A DNA stretch of 64,000 nt from DTKD01 sp964494345 (GTDB lineage Bacteria > Armatimonadota > UBA5829), in assembly GCA_964494345.1 (NCBI GenBank), contig CAZBSI010000005.1, positions 1-64,000 of the forward strand. Reading direction: 5' to 3'. Below, one piece after another: positions 15,489 through 25,052 of the stretch; the first letter of the stretch is position 1; every line of letters begins with the position of its first letter. Made by a program: the position numbers and the translations under genes. The notes beneath the pieces are model-generated. The model was not told where the DNA came from. It was given only the letters and a program-made list of their open reading frames with translations, and made no database searches.

Positions 15489-17411
15489 ATGCGCATTTCA
15501 TTTCTGGTATTAGTGGTGTTAATAATCGGACTCGACTCACCGCTGATCGCCGCGCCTGCCAATTTCACTATGTGGTTAAAGGCTCATCCTCAGGCCATCG
15601 TCGCCGATGGACGCAGCCAGACCACGATAACGGCAGAAGTGCGCGACCCGAACGGCCGCACGGTCCCTGATGGGACAATCGTCGAGTTTACTTCCAGCAC
15701 GGGCAGCATCGACCGCACTGCTCGCACCTCGGCTGGCATAGCTCGCGCACGCCTGCAAAGTTCATTGACGGTGGGCACCGCGATGATTTCGGCTGTTGTT
15801 ATTAACGGCAACGCAGTCGGACAAATCCAGGTCGACTTTCTGGCTCCCGGAACTGAGATGTTCGACGAGTCTTTTATAACCATAACTTCTAAAACCCACC
15901 TGGGCTGCGATGTCGAAGGTAGGATAGTTGACTCAGCCGGAGGGGTCACTATCGCACATCGCGGCTTGACCATCACCGCCGAAGAGGCACAAATTGATCT
16001 GCGCACCAACACCCTGCGGGCCAAGGGCAAGATGGGGGCGGAGAATATAGTTTTGCAGCGAGGGGATGTTCGCATTGAGGCGAGCAGGCTTTATTACGAT
16101 TTCACGACTATGCGGGGGATTCTGCTGACGCCAGCCGAAGACGGGGCAAAACGAATGGCGTTCAGAGGCCGGGATATGTTCTGCGAGCCTGCCACCGACG
16201 ATGTCGACCTGAAGCGCAATCTGGACTACAGCCCTGTCGGTGAGGCTTCGACTTTTATAAAAGCCGCCAGCATTTTCATCCGACCCGGAGAAGAGGTCAA
16301 ATTCAAAAAGGCCACTTTCTATATGGACGGCACAAAAATAGTCAGCATTCCCATGCACGTGATACAACTACGCTCAGGGGCTGGCGCGCCGAGTCAGATG
16401 TTGACCTACGGCACCTCTGGGCTGCGTCTGGATCTGCCGTTTTACTATTCCCTTACCCCATCCAGCACCGGCGCATTTCGACTAAGACACTCCGAGGTCG
16501 GAAGCTGGGGATCCTATTCGGCTCAACCGGGCTGGCAGCTCGACCTCGAACAGGACTACAACTCCGGCGGCTCGACAGACGGCACTTTCCTGTTGAGAAG
16601 GATCACATCGGCCAAGGACTGGGGGGCCAGGTGGACTCAGCGAAAAGAGTTCAACAACGATTCTCAGCTCTACACCTACGTCGACTTTCCATCGCATAAA
16701 AACCTGTTCGGCACAATGAACTTCAGCCGAACGCTGCCGCAGTATACCCTGTCCGTAAACGGGCGCGCCAGTAAATTGACCAGCGGAAGCTCCCTGGCGA
16801 CGGATGCCTATGTGCAGTCGAGGTCGCGGTCTGCTATGGGCGGGGCGTTTAACTACTCGATTATCTCCCGAATCAGCGCGGATAGCTCTATGCAGGATCG
16901 GTTCGGCGGGGGGTTGGGCCTGCAGGTTTATGGAAAACCAATAGCTATGTCGAAGCTGGGAACACTTAATACTTCTCTAATATCAGGGCAGAACTGGGGG
17001 AGCTATAAGGGAAGCTCGCTGATGGCTGACGCGGCGTTGTATCGCAGCCTGGGCGGATCGAGTTCGATGGGGCTTGGCTATACATATTCCTGGGGCACAA
17101 CGGGCGAAGGTTACAGCCGACACAGATTGAGCGCGAATATTAACCTTAACCCCTCTGAAAAGTGGAACCTGTACGCTTATGCTACTAAAGAAATCACCGA
17201 TAACAACCTGAGCGCTTTTGGCTCATTGCACTACACATTCGCGCCAACCTGGAGCTTTGGCGTGCTCGGTACCTATCAGGAGTTCGAGGACTACAGCTAC
17301 CCCGAGGCGGAGTACGCGATAAGCAAACTGATCGGCAAACAGGATGTAAGCGTAATATGGTCGTCTTCGAGGAAGCGCTTCCGTCTGGAGTTCTCCACAT
17401 TCCGGTTCTAG
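15489..17411 (+). CDS. Outer-membrane protein: Big_1-like Ig + LptA/OstA + LptD-like barrel
   Basis: A 640-residue exported protein with three visible parts. After the signal peptide, residues ~22-118 form an invasin-type Ig domain (VADGRSQTTITAEVRDPNG, PDGTIVEFTSSTG). Residues ~130-215 resemble LptA/OstA (GGVTIAHRGLTITAEEAQID, TNTLRAKGKM). The rest resembles the LptD C-terminal barrel: an extended beta region opening with LRLDLPFYYSLTPSSTGAF and ending in a terminal Phe (LEFSTFRF), the usual outer-membrane signature. A paralogue with the same order lies at 33560-35596. LptA and LptD move lipopolysaccharide; whether this protein does is unknown. ATG 15489 is set by the promoter and signal peptide. 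Confidence 0.75.
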   Translation: MRISFLVLVVLIIGLDSPLIAAPANFTMWLKAHPQAIVADGRSQTTITAEVRDPNGRTVPDGTIVEFTSSTGSIDRTARTSAGIARARLQSSLTVGTAMISAVVINGNAVGQIQVDFLAPGTEMFDESFITITSKTHLGCDVEGRIVDSAGGVTIAHRGLTITAEEAQIDLRTNTLRAKGKMGAENIVLQRGDVRIEASRLYYDFTTMRGILLTPAEDGAKRMAFRGRDMFCEPATDDVDLKRNLDYSPVGEASTFIKAASIFIRPGEEVKFKKATFYMDGTKIVSIPMHVIQLRSGAGAPSQMLTYGTSGLRLDLPFYYSLTPSSTGAFRLRHSEVGSWGSYSAQPGWQLDLEQDYNSGGSTDGTFLLRRITSAKDWGARWTQRKEFNNDSQLYTYVDFPSHKNLFGTMNFSRTLPQYTLSVNGRASKLTSGSSLATDAYVQSRSRSAMGGAFNYSIISRISADSSMQDRFGGGLGLQVYGKPIAMSKLGTLNTSLISGQNWGSYKGSSLMADAALYRSLGGSSSMGLGYTYSWGTTGEGYSRHRLSANINLNPSEKWNLYAYATKEITDNNLSAFGSLHYTFAPTWSFGVLGTYQEFEDYSYPEAEYAISKLIGKQDVSVIWSSSRKRFRLEFSTFRF

Positions 17412-17422
17412 GCGCGTTCAGC

Positions 17423-17451
17423 TTGACCGTAGGCCGGGCGCGTTTTATCAT
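17423..17451 (+). promoter_or_regulatory. Leaderless sigma-70-type promoter of uvrB
   Basis: TTGACC (17423-17428), 17-nt spacer, TATCAT (17446-17451), then 6 nt to ATG 17458. The -35 lies just after the upstream stop codon. No Shine-Dalgarno is present. Confidence 0.65.
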
Positions 17452-17457
17452 GAACTT

Positions 17458-19452
17458 ATGCGAGAATTCAAAATCAAGGCGGAATATCAGCCTACCGGGG
17501 ATCAGCCACGCGCCATTGAGGAACTCGTCGACGGCGTTCGGACGGGCCATAAATTTCAGACACTTCTGGGAGTGACAGGCTCCGGCAAGACCTTCACGAT
17601 GGCCAACATCATCCAGGCCATTAACAAACCGACCCTCGTGCTTGCGCACAACAAGACTCTGGCGGCACAGCTTTGTTCGGAGTTTCGGGAGTTCTTCCCG
17701 GACAACGCAGTAGAGTATTTCGTCAGCTACTACGACTATTATCTGCCCGAAGCCTATGTTCCGCAGACAGATACATATATAGAAAAGGACTCATCAGTCA
17801 ACGATGAGATCGACCGACTTCGCCACTCCGCAACGCAAGCGGTGATAGAGCGCCGCGACGTGCTTGTGGTGGCGAGTGTGAGCTGCATATTCGGCATCGG
17901 TTCCAAGGAGAGCTACTCCGAGACCATACTCAATATCCGCGTCGGCGAGACCTACGAGCGGCAGGATATTCTTCGCAAGCTAATAAATATGCAGTTCACC
18001 CGTAACGATATCGCCCTTGGCCGAGGCACGTTCCGAGTGCGTGGAGATGTGCTTGAGATTCAGCCGATAGATGAGGAAGTTATCACCAGAGTCGGCTTTT
18101 TCGGCGATGAGGTGGAGAAGATCAGCGTGGTGGACCCCATAACCGGGGAGATAATGAGCACGCAGAAGAATTTGACTGTCTTTCCTGCCACGCACTTTGT
18201 ATCCTCCGTGGCCAATATTGAGCGTTCATTGGCAGAGATCGAGGAGGAGATGGAGGACAGGGTCGCTTATTTCGAGAGAAACGGGCGACTGATCGAGGCG
18301 CAGCGGATCAGGCAGCGTACCCAGTTCGATATGGAGATGCTGAGGGAACTCGGCTACTGTAACGGTATCGAGAACTATTCAAGGATAATTGACGGGCGTG
18401 CGCCGGGCAGCACTCCGCATACGCTGGTGGAGTATTTCCCGGATGATTTTTTGTTGTTTTTGGACGAAAGCCATCAGACGATACCGCAGTTGCGTGGGAT
18501 GTATGCTGGGGACAGGTCTCGTAAAGAGGTGCTGGTGGAGTATGGGTTCCGGCTGCCGTCGGCCCTGGACAACCGGCCTCTTAAATTCAACGAATTTGAA
18601 AAGCTGGTCAATCAGGCCATTTTCGTATCCGCTACCCCTGGCCCTTATGAGGTCAAGCATAGCACACGTGTGGCGGAGCAGCTTATTCGGCCAACGGGGC
18701 TTCTGGACCCTGAGGTGGAGGTGCGGCCGACGAGTGGGCAGATAGACGACCTTATTGGCGAAATAAAACTGCGTGCGGAAAAGGGTGAGCGGGTTTTGGT
18801 GACCACGCTGACCAAGAAAATGGCGGAGGATCTAAGCTCATATCTGCTTGATTTGGGGCTTAAAGTCGATTATCTTCACTCGGAAATAAAGACGATGGAG
18901 CGCACGGAGATACTGCGTGATCTTCGGCTGGGGGTGTATGACGCACTCGTCGGTATAAACCTGCTGCGAGAGGGATTGGATCTGCCGGAGGTGTCGCTGG
19001 TGGCGGTGCTGGATGCGGATAAAGAGGGTTTTTTACGCGATGAGAGGTCTCTGATCCAGACTATGGGGCGTGCTGCGCGAAATGTGTCGGGGAAGGTCAT
19101 TATGTATGCGGATAATGTGACCGACTCGATGCGCAAAGCGATTGATGAGACCAATCGCCGTCGCAAAATTCAGATGGAATATAACGAGGCTAATGGGATC
19201 ACGCCGACGACTATCGCTAAGGCCATTCGTGATCTCATCGAGATAGGGTCGACGGACACTGCAACTGGAAAACCGGACAAATTGCGGCGGCCGGAGACGC
19301 TGGCGCTGGACGAACTGCTTTCGCAGATAACACAGATGGAACGAGATATGAAAAAAGCCGCCAAGGACCTCGATTTTGAGAGAGCTGCGGAACTGCGAGA
19401 CGAGATCGCGGCGTTTAAGAAGTTCTTGCCGAATACGAGTTGGCGGAAGTAG
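17458..19452 (+). CDS. uvrB: Excinuclease ABC subunit B
   Basis: UvrB verifies DNA damage and loads UvrC in nucleotide excision repair. The 664-residue length is typical. Walker A is GVTGSGKTFTMAN (~residues 37-49). The beta-hairpin with YYDYYLPEAYVPQTDTYIEK that clamps DNA is intact. DESH box motif LFLDESHQTIPQ, helicase motif LREGLDLPEVSLVAV and TMGRAARN follow. The C-terminal UVR domain (FERAAELRDEIA) that contacts UvrC is present. ATG 17458 matches the usual MREFKIKAEYQPTGDQP start. The repeat family resumes soon after the stop. Confidence 0.97.
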   Translation: MREFKIKAEYQPTGDQPRAIEELVDGVRTGHKFQTLLGVTGSGKTFTMANIIQAINKPTLVLAHNKTLAAQLCSEFREFFPDNAVEYFVSYYDYYLPEAYVPQTDTYIEKDSSVNDEIDRLRHSATQAVIERRDVLVVASVSCIFGIGSKESYSETILNIRVGETYERQDILRKLINMQFTRNDIALGRGTFRVRGDVLEIQPIDEEVITRVGFFGDEVEKISVVDPITGEIMSTQKNLTVFPATHFVSSVANIERSLAEIEEEMEDRVAYFERNGRLIEAQRIRQRTQFDMEMLRELGYCNGIENYSRIIDGRAPGSTPHTLVEYFPDDFLLFLDESHQTIPQLRGMYAGDRSRKEVLVEYGFRLPSALDNRPLKFNEFEKLVNQAIFVSATPGPYEVKHSTRVAEQLIRPTGLLDPEVEVRPTSGQIDDLIGEIKLRAEKGERVLVTTLTKKMAEDLSSYLLDLGLKVDYLHSEIKTMERTEILRDLRLGVYDALVGINLLREGLDLPEVSLVAVLDADKEGFLRDERSLIQTMGRAARNVSGKVIMYADNVTDSMRKAIDETNRRRKIQMEYNEANGITPTTIAKAIRDLIEIGSTDTATGKPDKLRRPETLALDELLSQITQMERDMKKAAKDLDFERAAELRDEIAAFKKFLPNTSWRK

Positions 19453-19499
19453 GGAAGGCGAGGGCCATAGTGTAGAAGATCGGACGGCGGACGGCAGAC

Positions 19500-19597
19500 A
19501 TCGGATCACGGGAAAAGCAGATTTCTCGCTGCGCTCGAAATGACAAGATTTGGTAACCAACAACCGATAACCGTCAACCGATAACCGATAACCGAAA
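19500..19597 (+). repeat. Dispersed repeat copy with ACCGATAACCG run
   Basis: AGCAGATTTCTCGCTGCGCT with CGAAATGAC (19514-19544) is followed by AACAACCGATAACCGTCAACC-like heptamer repeats to 19597. It lies between uvrB and the next operon. Confidence 0.85.
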
Positions 19598-19645
19598 CCA
19601 AGGAATCTGTCGAGCTGGCGAATAAGGTGTGCCTGGAGGCTAGTT

Positions 19646-21256
19646 ATGTTCGATTATATAATCCGAAAAGCGATGATCGTGGATGGAACCGGGAAGCCGG
19701 CTTATGAGGGGGATGTCGCGGTTAAAGACGGCAGGATCGCGGCTTGCGGTGAGGTGGAAGGAAGCGCCGCGAGAGAGATTGATGGCTCGGGGCTGGTGTT
19801 GGCTCCGGGGTTCATAGATATGCACTCGCATACGGACTCCAACCTGTTCGTAGACCCTCGTGCCGAGAGTAAAATAACGCAGGGCGTGACCCTTGAAGTC
19901 TGCGGTAACTGCGGAGATTCCGGGGCTCCGGTGATGGACGAGCCTGGTCGTGAGCGTCTAGCGAATTGGCGTAAAAAGTACGACATCGCAGACGACTGGG
20001 TGACTATGGACGATTATTTGACCGCTTTGGAGAAGCGTCCCATAGGAGTCAATTTCACCACTCTGGTCGGACACGGCAACCTGCGGGAAGCGGTCGTGGG
20101 GCTCGAAGATCGACCTGCGACGACTGAGGAACTTGCCCGGATGAGGGAATTGGCAGCCGATGCTATGCGGGCTGGGGCGTTCGGAATATCCACGGGGTTG
20201 ATATATTCGCCGGGCTGCTTTGCTGATACAAACGAATTGATCGAGGTCAGCAAGGGTATCGCGCCGTATAACGGGGTTTATGCCAGTCATATTCGAAGTG
20301 AAAGAGATGAACTGGTCGAAGCAGTCGAAGAGGCTATAGCTATCGGAAGAGAGGCGAAAGTTGCGGTGCAGACCTCTCATCATAAGGCGTGCGGGGGTTC
20401 TAACTGGGGAAAGGTTAAGGATTCACTGGCGGCGGTCATACAAGCACGTAAAGAGGGGCTGGATGTAAACTCGGATCAGTATCCATACATAGCAACCGCT
20501 ACCTCGCTTAACATCTTATTGCCCAAAGAACTGCTCGACGGCGGCCGAGAGGTGATGCTGGAGTCGCTGAAGAGCAAGCGACAGGAGTGGATCGAGTATC
20601 TGATCGACCAGAGCGCCAAAAAGATGTTCGGAGCGAAAGGCTCGTGGGACGATATACTGATCAGCGGGGTGCGCACCGACAAGAACCGCGATTGCGAAGG
20701 GTTGACTGTGGGTGAGATCGCTGCTAAAAGAGGAGTAAACGGCGCTGAGGCTGCTGTTGATCTGCTGATAGAGGAAGAAATCGCCGTGTCTATGGTCCAG
20801 TTCGGGATGTGCGAAGAGGACGTGGAGACGGTTATGAAAAGCGATATCGTGATGGTGGGCAGCGACGCGGGGGCTCGTTCTACTTCCGGCCCGCTGTCCG
20901 CTGGTAAACCGCATCCTCGCGCATTCGGCACGTTCCCACGTGTGTTGGGATATTATGTGCGGGAGCGCGGCGTGATTCCGCTTGAGACCGCAATATATAA
21001 GATGACTCTGCTTTCGGCGAGGAAGCTGGGATTGGCGGATAGAGGAGCGATTAAGGTCGGCAACTGGGCGGATTTGGTGTTGTTTGACGCTGATAAAGTA
21101 AAGGATATGGCGACTTTTAAGGACCCGCACCAGAACGCAGTCGGCATAGAATACGTATTTGTCAATGGCAGGCTAAGTATTGAGAGTGGCGAGTTGACCT
21201 GTGAGCTTGCAGGAAGAGTAATTAGAAAGAGACAGGCTGCGTCGGCAGCCGATTGA
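19646..21256 (+). CDS. N-acyl-D-amino-acid deacylase (D-aminoacylase)
   Basis: A 536-residue amidohydrolase of the D-aminoacylase group, which frees D-amino acids from their N-acyl forms. The metal-binding HxH is in GFIDMHSHTDS (residues ~57-67). The family's metal-bridging cysteine fits LEVCGNCGDSG. Further ligands lie in ASHIRSE and QTSHHKACG, and the catalytic Asp in MVGSDAGARS. N-terminal and C-terminal strands form the usual beta-sandwich. GGAGG precedes ATG 19646 by 6 nt. It opens a five-gene operon with overlapping or near-touching junctions, although the products share no obvious pathway. Confidence 0.9.
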   Translation: MFDYIIRKAMIVDGTGKPAYEGDVAVKDGRIAACGEVEGSAAREIDGSGLVLAPGFIDMHSHTDSNLFVDPRAESKITQGVTLEVCGNCGDSGAPVMDEPGRERLANWRKKYDIADDWVTMDDYLTALEKRPIGVNFTTLVGHGNLREAVVGLEDRPATTEELARMRELAADAMRAGAFGISTGLIYSPGCFADTNELIEVSKGIAPYNGVYASHIRSERDELVEAVEEAIAIGREAKVAVQTSHHKACGGSNWGKVKDSLAAVIQARKEGLDVNSDQYPYIATATSLNILLPKELLDGGREVMLESLKSKRQEWIEYLIDQSAKKMFGAKGSWDDILISGVRTDKNRDCEGLTVGEIAAKRGVNGAEAAVDLLIEEEIAVSMVQFGMCEEDVETVMKSDIVMVGSDAGARSTSGPLSAGKPHPRAFGTFPRVLGYYVRERGVIPLETAIYKMTLLSARKLGLADRGAIKVGNWADLVLFDADKVKDMATFKDPHQNAVGIEYVFVNGRLSIESGELTCELAGRVIRKRQAASAAD

Positions 21257-21261
21257 AGAAT

Positions 21262-22398
21262 ATGCGCATAATTCAAACCCCCGAATTGAAGGGGATCCTG
21301 GTGATTTTGCTGATCGCGCTGGTGCTGGGGACAGTGCTGGCTGGGGTCAGCGGCAAGCTCGAACAGTGGGGCCTGCCGTGGTTCACCGGCGGGCGGATGC
21401 TGGATAAGATAATCTTCGTCTCCGATCGGTCGGGCACAAATGAGATTTACACGATGAATCTGGACGGCACCGACCAGCAGCAGTTAACATCTGAAGCCAA
21501 GGTGCTGTCGGCACCGGCGATATCGTCGGCTGGCAACAGGGTGGCTTTTGTAGGGATGGTCGGCTCGGTCAGCCAGGTTATGGCTGTCGGAGCCGGGGGC
21601 GGCAAGCCTTATGCGCTCACCTCGTCTACCGGCTCGAAACGCCAGCCTGGTTTCAGCCCGGATGGAAAGCGTCTTTCGTATATAGAATCAGGCAGGGTGT
21701 GGGTGGCGGAGCTAAGCGGCTCCAACCCCGACCCCGTGCTGCCGACTCACGAAGAAATGGCGCTTGGCATGCAGGATTCGCTGGAGCGAGGACAGATACC
21801 GATGTATTCGGTCTATGCGTGGGGGGCGGATAACGACAGCATGGCCGGAGTGTCCAGCCAGAGTCAACTGATGGATGCGCTTACTTCTCTGCCGGAATTG
21901 GAGGGCGAGCCAGTGTATCTGATCCCACACAATACGCCGGTGAGCATTACCGGCCTGCAATGCGCCGCTGATACCTCGACCTTTGCCGTGACATTTGTGC
22001 AGATCGGAGATGATCCGGTGGCGGGGGTGGCGACTTTTGAGCCTGACTCGGAACGGCTTAAAGCGCTGGTGATGAGGCCGTCGGCGGAGTTTGGCGCGCC
22101 TGGCATATCCCCGGACGGTGATGTGATAGTAGCCCCATTTGCGGAGAAGAAGGGGGATCAGGCGCAGGGGCTGATTAAGGTCGACACGACATCCGGTGAA
22201 GCAGGTATGTTGTGTAAGGGTGTCTTTGAAAACCCGGTCTTTTCATCTGACGGCCAGACCATTCTTGCCACCAAAACCGACGCAAAAACTAAGAAGAAGA
22301 GCGTGGTGGCTGTGGATGTGGAGTCCGGAAAGATTAAGACGCTGGCTGCGGATGGTAACTGCTTTGATGCGATATTTTCCCCCGTTTCGAAAAAATGA
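21262..22398 (+). CDS. Membrane-anchored PD40/TolB-like beta-propeller protein
   Basis: The 378-residue product has one N-terminal transmembrane helix (GILVILLIALVLGTVLAGV) and then a beta-propeller exposed outside the membrane. Blades show the PD40 signature: KIIFVSDRSGTNEIYTMNLDG, FSPDGKRLSYIESG and FSSDGQTILATKTD. TolB-like propellers commonly act as protein-interaction platforms. ATG 21262 is chosen; a TTG at 21253 that overlaps the upstream stop would add three residues. The end overlaps the next gene by ATGA (22395-22398). Confidence 0.78.
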   Translation: MRIIQTPELKGILVILLIALVLGTVLAGVSGKLEQWGLPWFTGGRMLDKIIFVSDRSGTNEIYTMNLDGTDQQQLTSEAKVLSAPAISSAGNRVAFVGMVGSVSQVMAVGAGGGKPYALTSSTGSKRQPGFSPDGKRLSYIESGRVWVAELSGSNPDPVLPTHEEMALGMQDSLERGQIPMYSVYAWGADNDSMAGVSSQSQLMDALTSLPELEGEPVYLIPHNTPVSITGLQCAADTSTFAVTFVQIGDDPVAGVATFEPDSERLKALVMRPSAEFGAPGISPDGDVIVAPFAEKKGDQAQGLIKVDTTSGEAGMLCKGVFENPVFSSDGQTILATKTDAKTKKKSVVAVDVESGKIKTLAADGNCFDAIFSPVSKK

Positions 22399-23591
22399 TA
22401 GAGACCCGGAAATCATATCTGACCGACCAACTCATTCCGTATATCGGCAATAAACGCAAGCTGCTGCCTCTGATCGCTGAGGCCGTCAACGCCAGCGGAA
22501 TACAAAGCGGCACTTTTTTCGATGTATTTGCCGGCAGCGGGGTGGTGTCGAGGCTGGCGAAAACAATGGGGTTCCGGGTTATCGCCAACGACTGGGAGCC
22601 TTACTCGGAGAGGATCAACTCGGCCTACATCGCAATAAATCACGCCCCTGCTTTCAACGAGTTCGGGGGGTTGGAGAAAGCCATCGCCGAGCTTAACTCG
22701 CTGCGTGGGGTGCGTGGGTATATCGCTGAGCATTACTGCCCGGCAGATGACGAAAACTATGATACCTCCACCGAGCGCATGTTTTATACTCAATATAACG
22801 GCCGTAAAATCGACGCGATTAGGGAGCGTATCCGAGAGTGGCGGGATAGCGGCAAGTTAGATGATCATGAAGAGGCCGCGCTGCTTGCGCCGTTGATATA
22901 TCAAGCGTCGTATTGCAGCAACACTTCGGGGGTATTTAAAGGTTTTCATAACGGATGGGGAGGGTCGACTAAGACGGCGTGGTATCGCATCCGCAGCGCC
23001 CTGACCCTGACCGCGCCGGAGCTGTATGACAACGGCGAGGAGAATCTGGTCTATGCCGCAGATGCGATGCAGTTGGCAAGGGAGATAGACTGCGATATAG
23101 CTTATCTTGACCCACCCTATAATCAGCATCAATATGGCGCAAACTATCATTTGCTTAACACCGTCGCGCTGTGGGACAAGCCGCAGATTAACCCGACCAT
23201 ATCCGGCAATGGGGAGCGGGACAAGGCCGCGATTCGTAAGGATTGGCGCACGCTCAGGCGCAGCGGTTATTGCTATAAGTCGACGGCTCTGGAGGCATTT
23301 GAGGGGCTTATAGGGTCGTTGAAGGCCAGGCGGATTTTGGTCAGCTACTCGACGGATGGTATAATAGACTTAGCGGATATGTTTGGTGTATTGGCGAGCC
23401 GGGGCGATTTGTCGGTTTTGTGCAGGCCGTATAAGCGCTATCGAGTCAGCAGCCAGAGACCCTCTCCAAGACCTCACACTGTGGAATTCGTGGCGATAGT
23501 CAACACAGGCAAAGCGCCTGGGCAAGACTCCGCGAAACGTGCCGTCAAAAGTATAATGAGGGCGCGGGAAATGAACGGATTACTAATATGA
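22395..23591 (+). CDS. DNA N6-adenine methyltransferase (D12 class), orphan
   Basis: A 398-residue methylase with the D12/Dam-class order of motifs: LIPYIGNKRKLL near the start, SAM-binding motif I FDVFAGSGVVSR (~40-51), and catalytic motif IV IAYLDPPYNQHQYG (~235-248). These modify the N6 of adenine in a short target. The sequence ends with the usual YKRYR and HTVEFVAIV segments. No restriction endonuclease gene is adjacent; instead it is embedded in an operon of unrelated genes, with 4-nt overlaps on both sides. It may be a regulatory or solitary methylase. The recognition site cannot be told from the sequence. Confidence 0.88.
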   Translation: MIETRKSYLTDQLIPYIGNKRKLLPLIAEAVNASGIQSGTFFDVFAGSGVVSRLAKTMGFRVIANDWEPYSERINSAYIAINHAPAFNEFGGLEKAIAELNSLRGVRGYIAEHYCPADDENYDTSTERMFYTQYNGRKIDAIRERIREWRDSGKLDDHEEAALLAPLIYQASYCSNTSGVFKGFHNGWGGSTKTAWYRIRSALTLTAPELYDNGEENLVYAADAMQLAREIDCDIAYLDPPYNQHQYGANYHLLNTVALWDKPQINPTISGNGERDKAAIRKDWRTLRRSGYCYKSTALEAFEGLIGSLKARRILVSYSTDGIIDLADMFGVLASRGDLSVLCRPYKRYRVSSQRPSPRPHTVEFVAIVNTGKAPGQDSAKRAVKSIMRAREMNGLLI

Positions 23592-24214
23592 GAAAAAAAC
23601 TATTTACCGCTGCGTTGGTTGGGCTGTTTATGTCCGGTCTGTCGCTTGGGATTTGTGCGGATCCTCTGATTCTCTCCCCTACAGCTAATACACTTACAAC
23701 TGGGCAATATCGGGCTGAGGCGGCCTGGAGATCGGATGGCTCCAACGGTCGGCTGTTTAGACTTGGCACAGGGCTTCAGCAGTATGAGCTAAATGTTTTG
23801 CGCTTGGAAAAGCACGATTCCAGGGCGGATAATATTGTGGGAGCGCAGTGGAGTTTTCTGCCTGAAACCTCGTTTAACCCGGCGGTGGCGTTTGGGATCA
23901 GCGACGCGGGGAATCAGTCCGACGACGGAATAGGGGTTTATGGTGTGATAACCCGGCATCTTCCCATTGGCAAGTCATCCGTTTTTATCAAGGACTTCGC
24001 TGCTACCATGGGGCTGGGGTTATTCGGAATACGGGGGCCGTTTGCGGGATTTGAAGCGAAACTGCCTGGTAAATTTTTTGTGCAGGGCGAATACGACAGC
24101 CACAACCTGAATGGCGCAGTCGGCTGGCAGCCGTTAAAACTGTTCAGGATAAAAGCATATACTATAGATAAGGATTATTACCTCGGCGCAGAACTTGTGC
24201 CAGTTTTCTTCTAA
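23588..24214 (+). CDS. Small outer-membrane beta-barrel-like protein (hypothetical)
   Basis: A 208-residue exported protein. The signal peptide (MRKKLFTAALVGLFMSGLSLGICA) is followed by LSPTANTLTTGQYRAEAAWR and strand-like alternating segments separated by short turns. The last residues are AELVPVFF, with a terminal Phe as seen in outer-membrane barrels. It resembles YjbH/TonB-independent small barrels only in style; no family can be named with confidence. It overlaps the methylase gene by ATGA and its stop TAA shares a base with the next ATG. Confidence 0.65.
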   Translation: MRKKLFTAALVGLFMSGLSLGICADPLILSPTANTLTTGQYRAEAAWRSDGSNGRLFRLGTGLQQYELNVLRLEKHDSRADNIVGAQWSFLPETSFNPAVAFGISDAGNQSDDGIGVYGVITRHLPIGKSSVFIKDFAATMGLGLFGIRGPFAGFEAKLPGKFFVQGEYDSHNLNGAVGWQPLKLFRIKAYTIDKDYYLGAELVPVFF

Positions 24215-25035
24215 TGTTAGAGGTTCTCAAAACACGAACTCGCTATCGCACGATGGCGATATTGATTGGAATTGGGTTGTGCAGCGGCGCACTCGGCGGG
24301 CTTTTGGGGCTTGGCGGAGGGGCGTTTGTGGTGCCGGCGCTGGTCTTTTTTCTGGCCTTTGAGCAGCATAAAGCGCACGGGACCAGTCTGGCTGTGGTGC
24401 TTGCTATGAGCGTATCAAGCGTCATCACCTACTCTTTTCATCATCACATCGACCTGATGCTGGCTCTTCAAATTGCGATTGGAGGAGTGTTGGGGGCGAT
24501 GATCGGCGGCGCAGTTGTAAATAAAATCAAGAGCGTGGCGTTGCGCAGGATGTTCAGCATATTTCTGCTGGCTGCGGGGCTAAAGATGAGCCTTGATGGC
24601 TATAAGATGCTGCACGACATCTCTGTGGGTCTGACTCAGCCGGCTGCCGCGACGGTTGGATTGAGCTTCAGCCTTGCAGGGTTGTGGCTGGCTCTTGGGA
24701 CAGGGGTGCTGACGGGATTTCTGAGCGCGCTGCTGGGCGTGGGCGGAGGTATTATTATGGTGCCGATGCTAACGATGCTTCTGCGCCTGCCTCAGCAACC
24801 TGCGCAGGGCATATCATTAGCAGCGATGATGCCGATAGCGTTCACCGGGATGCTGAAGCATAACAAACTGGGAAACGTCGATTTGACCGTAGCTAAATGG
24901 ACCTCTGCCGGGGCGATTGTCGGCGGAGTGGCCGGGTCTTGTGTGGCTAATGCCATTGACCCAGGCAGGTTGAAGATCGCCTTTGGGGTGTTTGTGGTGC
25001 TAATGGCCGTGCTGATGGCGATGAAGAGGAAATAG
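24214..25035 (+). CDS. TSUP family transporter (TauE/SafE-like)
   Basis: A 273-residue polytopic membrane protein with the two-fold repeat of the TauE/SafE family. The signature appears twice: GGLLGLGGGAFVVPALVFF near residues 30-48 and ALLGVGGGIIMVPMLTML near residues 171-188. About eight hydrophobic helices can be traced. Family members export sulfite, sulfonates or related small organic anions; the substrate here is unknown. ATG 24214 overlaps the upstream TAA by one base. It ends the operon, and an inverted copy of the dispersed repeat follows. Confidence 0.88.
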   Translation: MLEVLKTRTRYRTMAILIGIGLCSGALGGLLGLGGGAFVVPALVFFLAFEQHKAHGTSLAVVLAMSVSSVITYSFHHHIDLMLALQIAIGGVLGAMIGGAVVNKIKSVALRRMFSIFLLAAGLKMSLDGYKMLHDISVGLTQPAAATVGLSFSLAGLWLALGTGVLTGFLSALLGVGGGIIMVPMLTMLLRLPQQPAQGISLAAMMPIAFTGMLKHNKLGNVDLTVAKWTSAGAIVGGVAGSCVANAIDPGRLKIAFGVFVVLMAVLMAMKRK

Positions 25036-25052
25036 TGAATTATCACGCCTCC

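Noticed and set aside
22395..23591. Restriction-modification system
   Set aside because: Only the methylase is recognisable; neighbours are a propeller, a barrel protein and a transporter, none with nuclease motifs.
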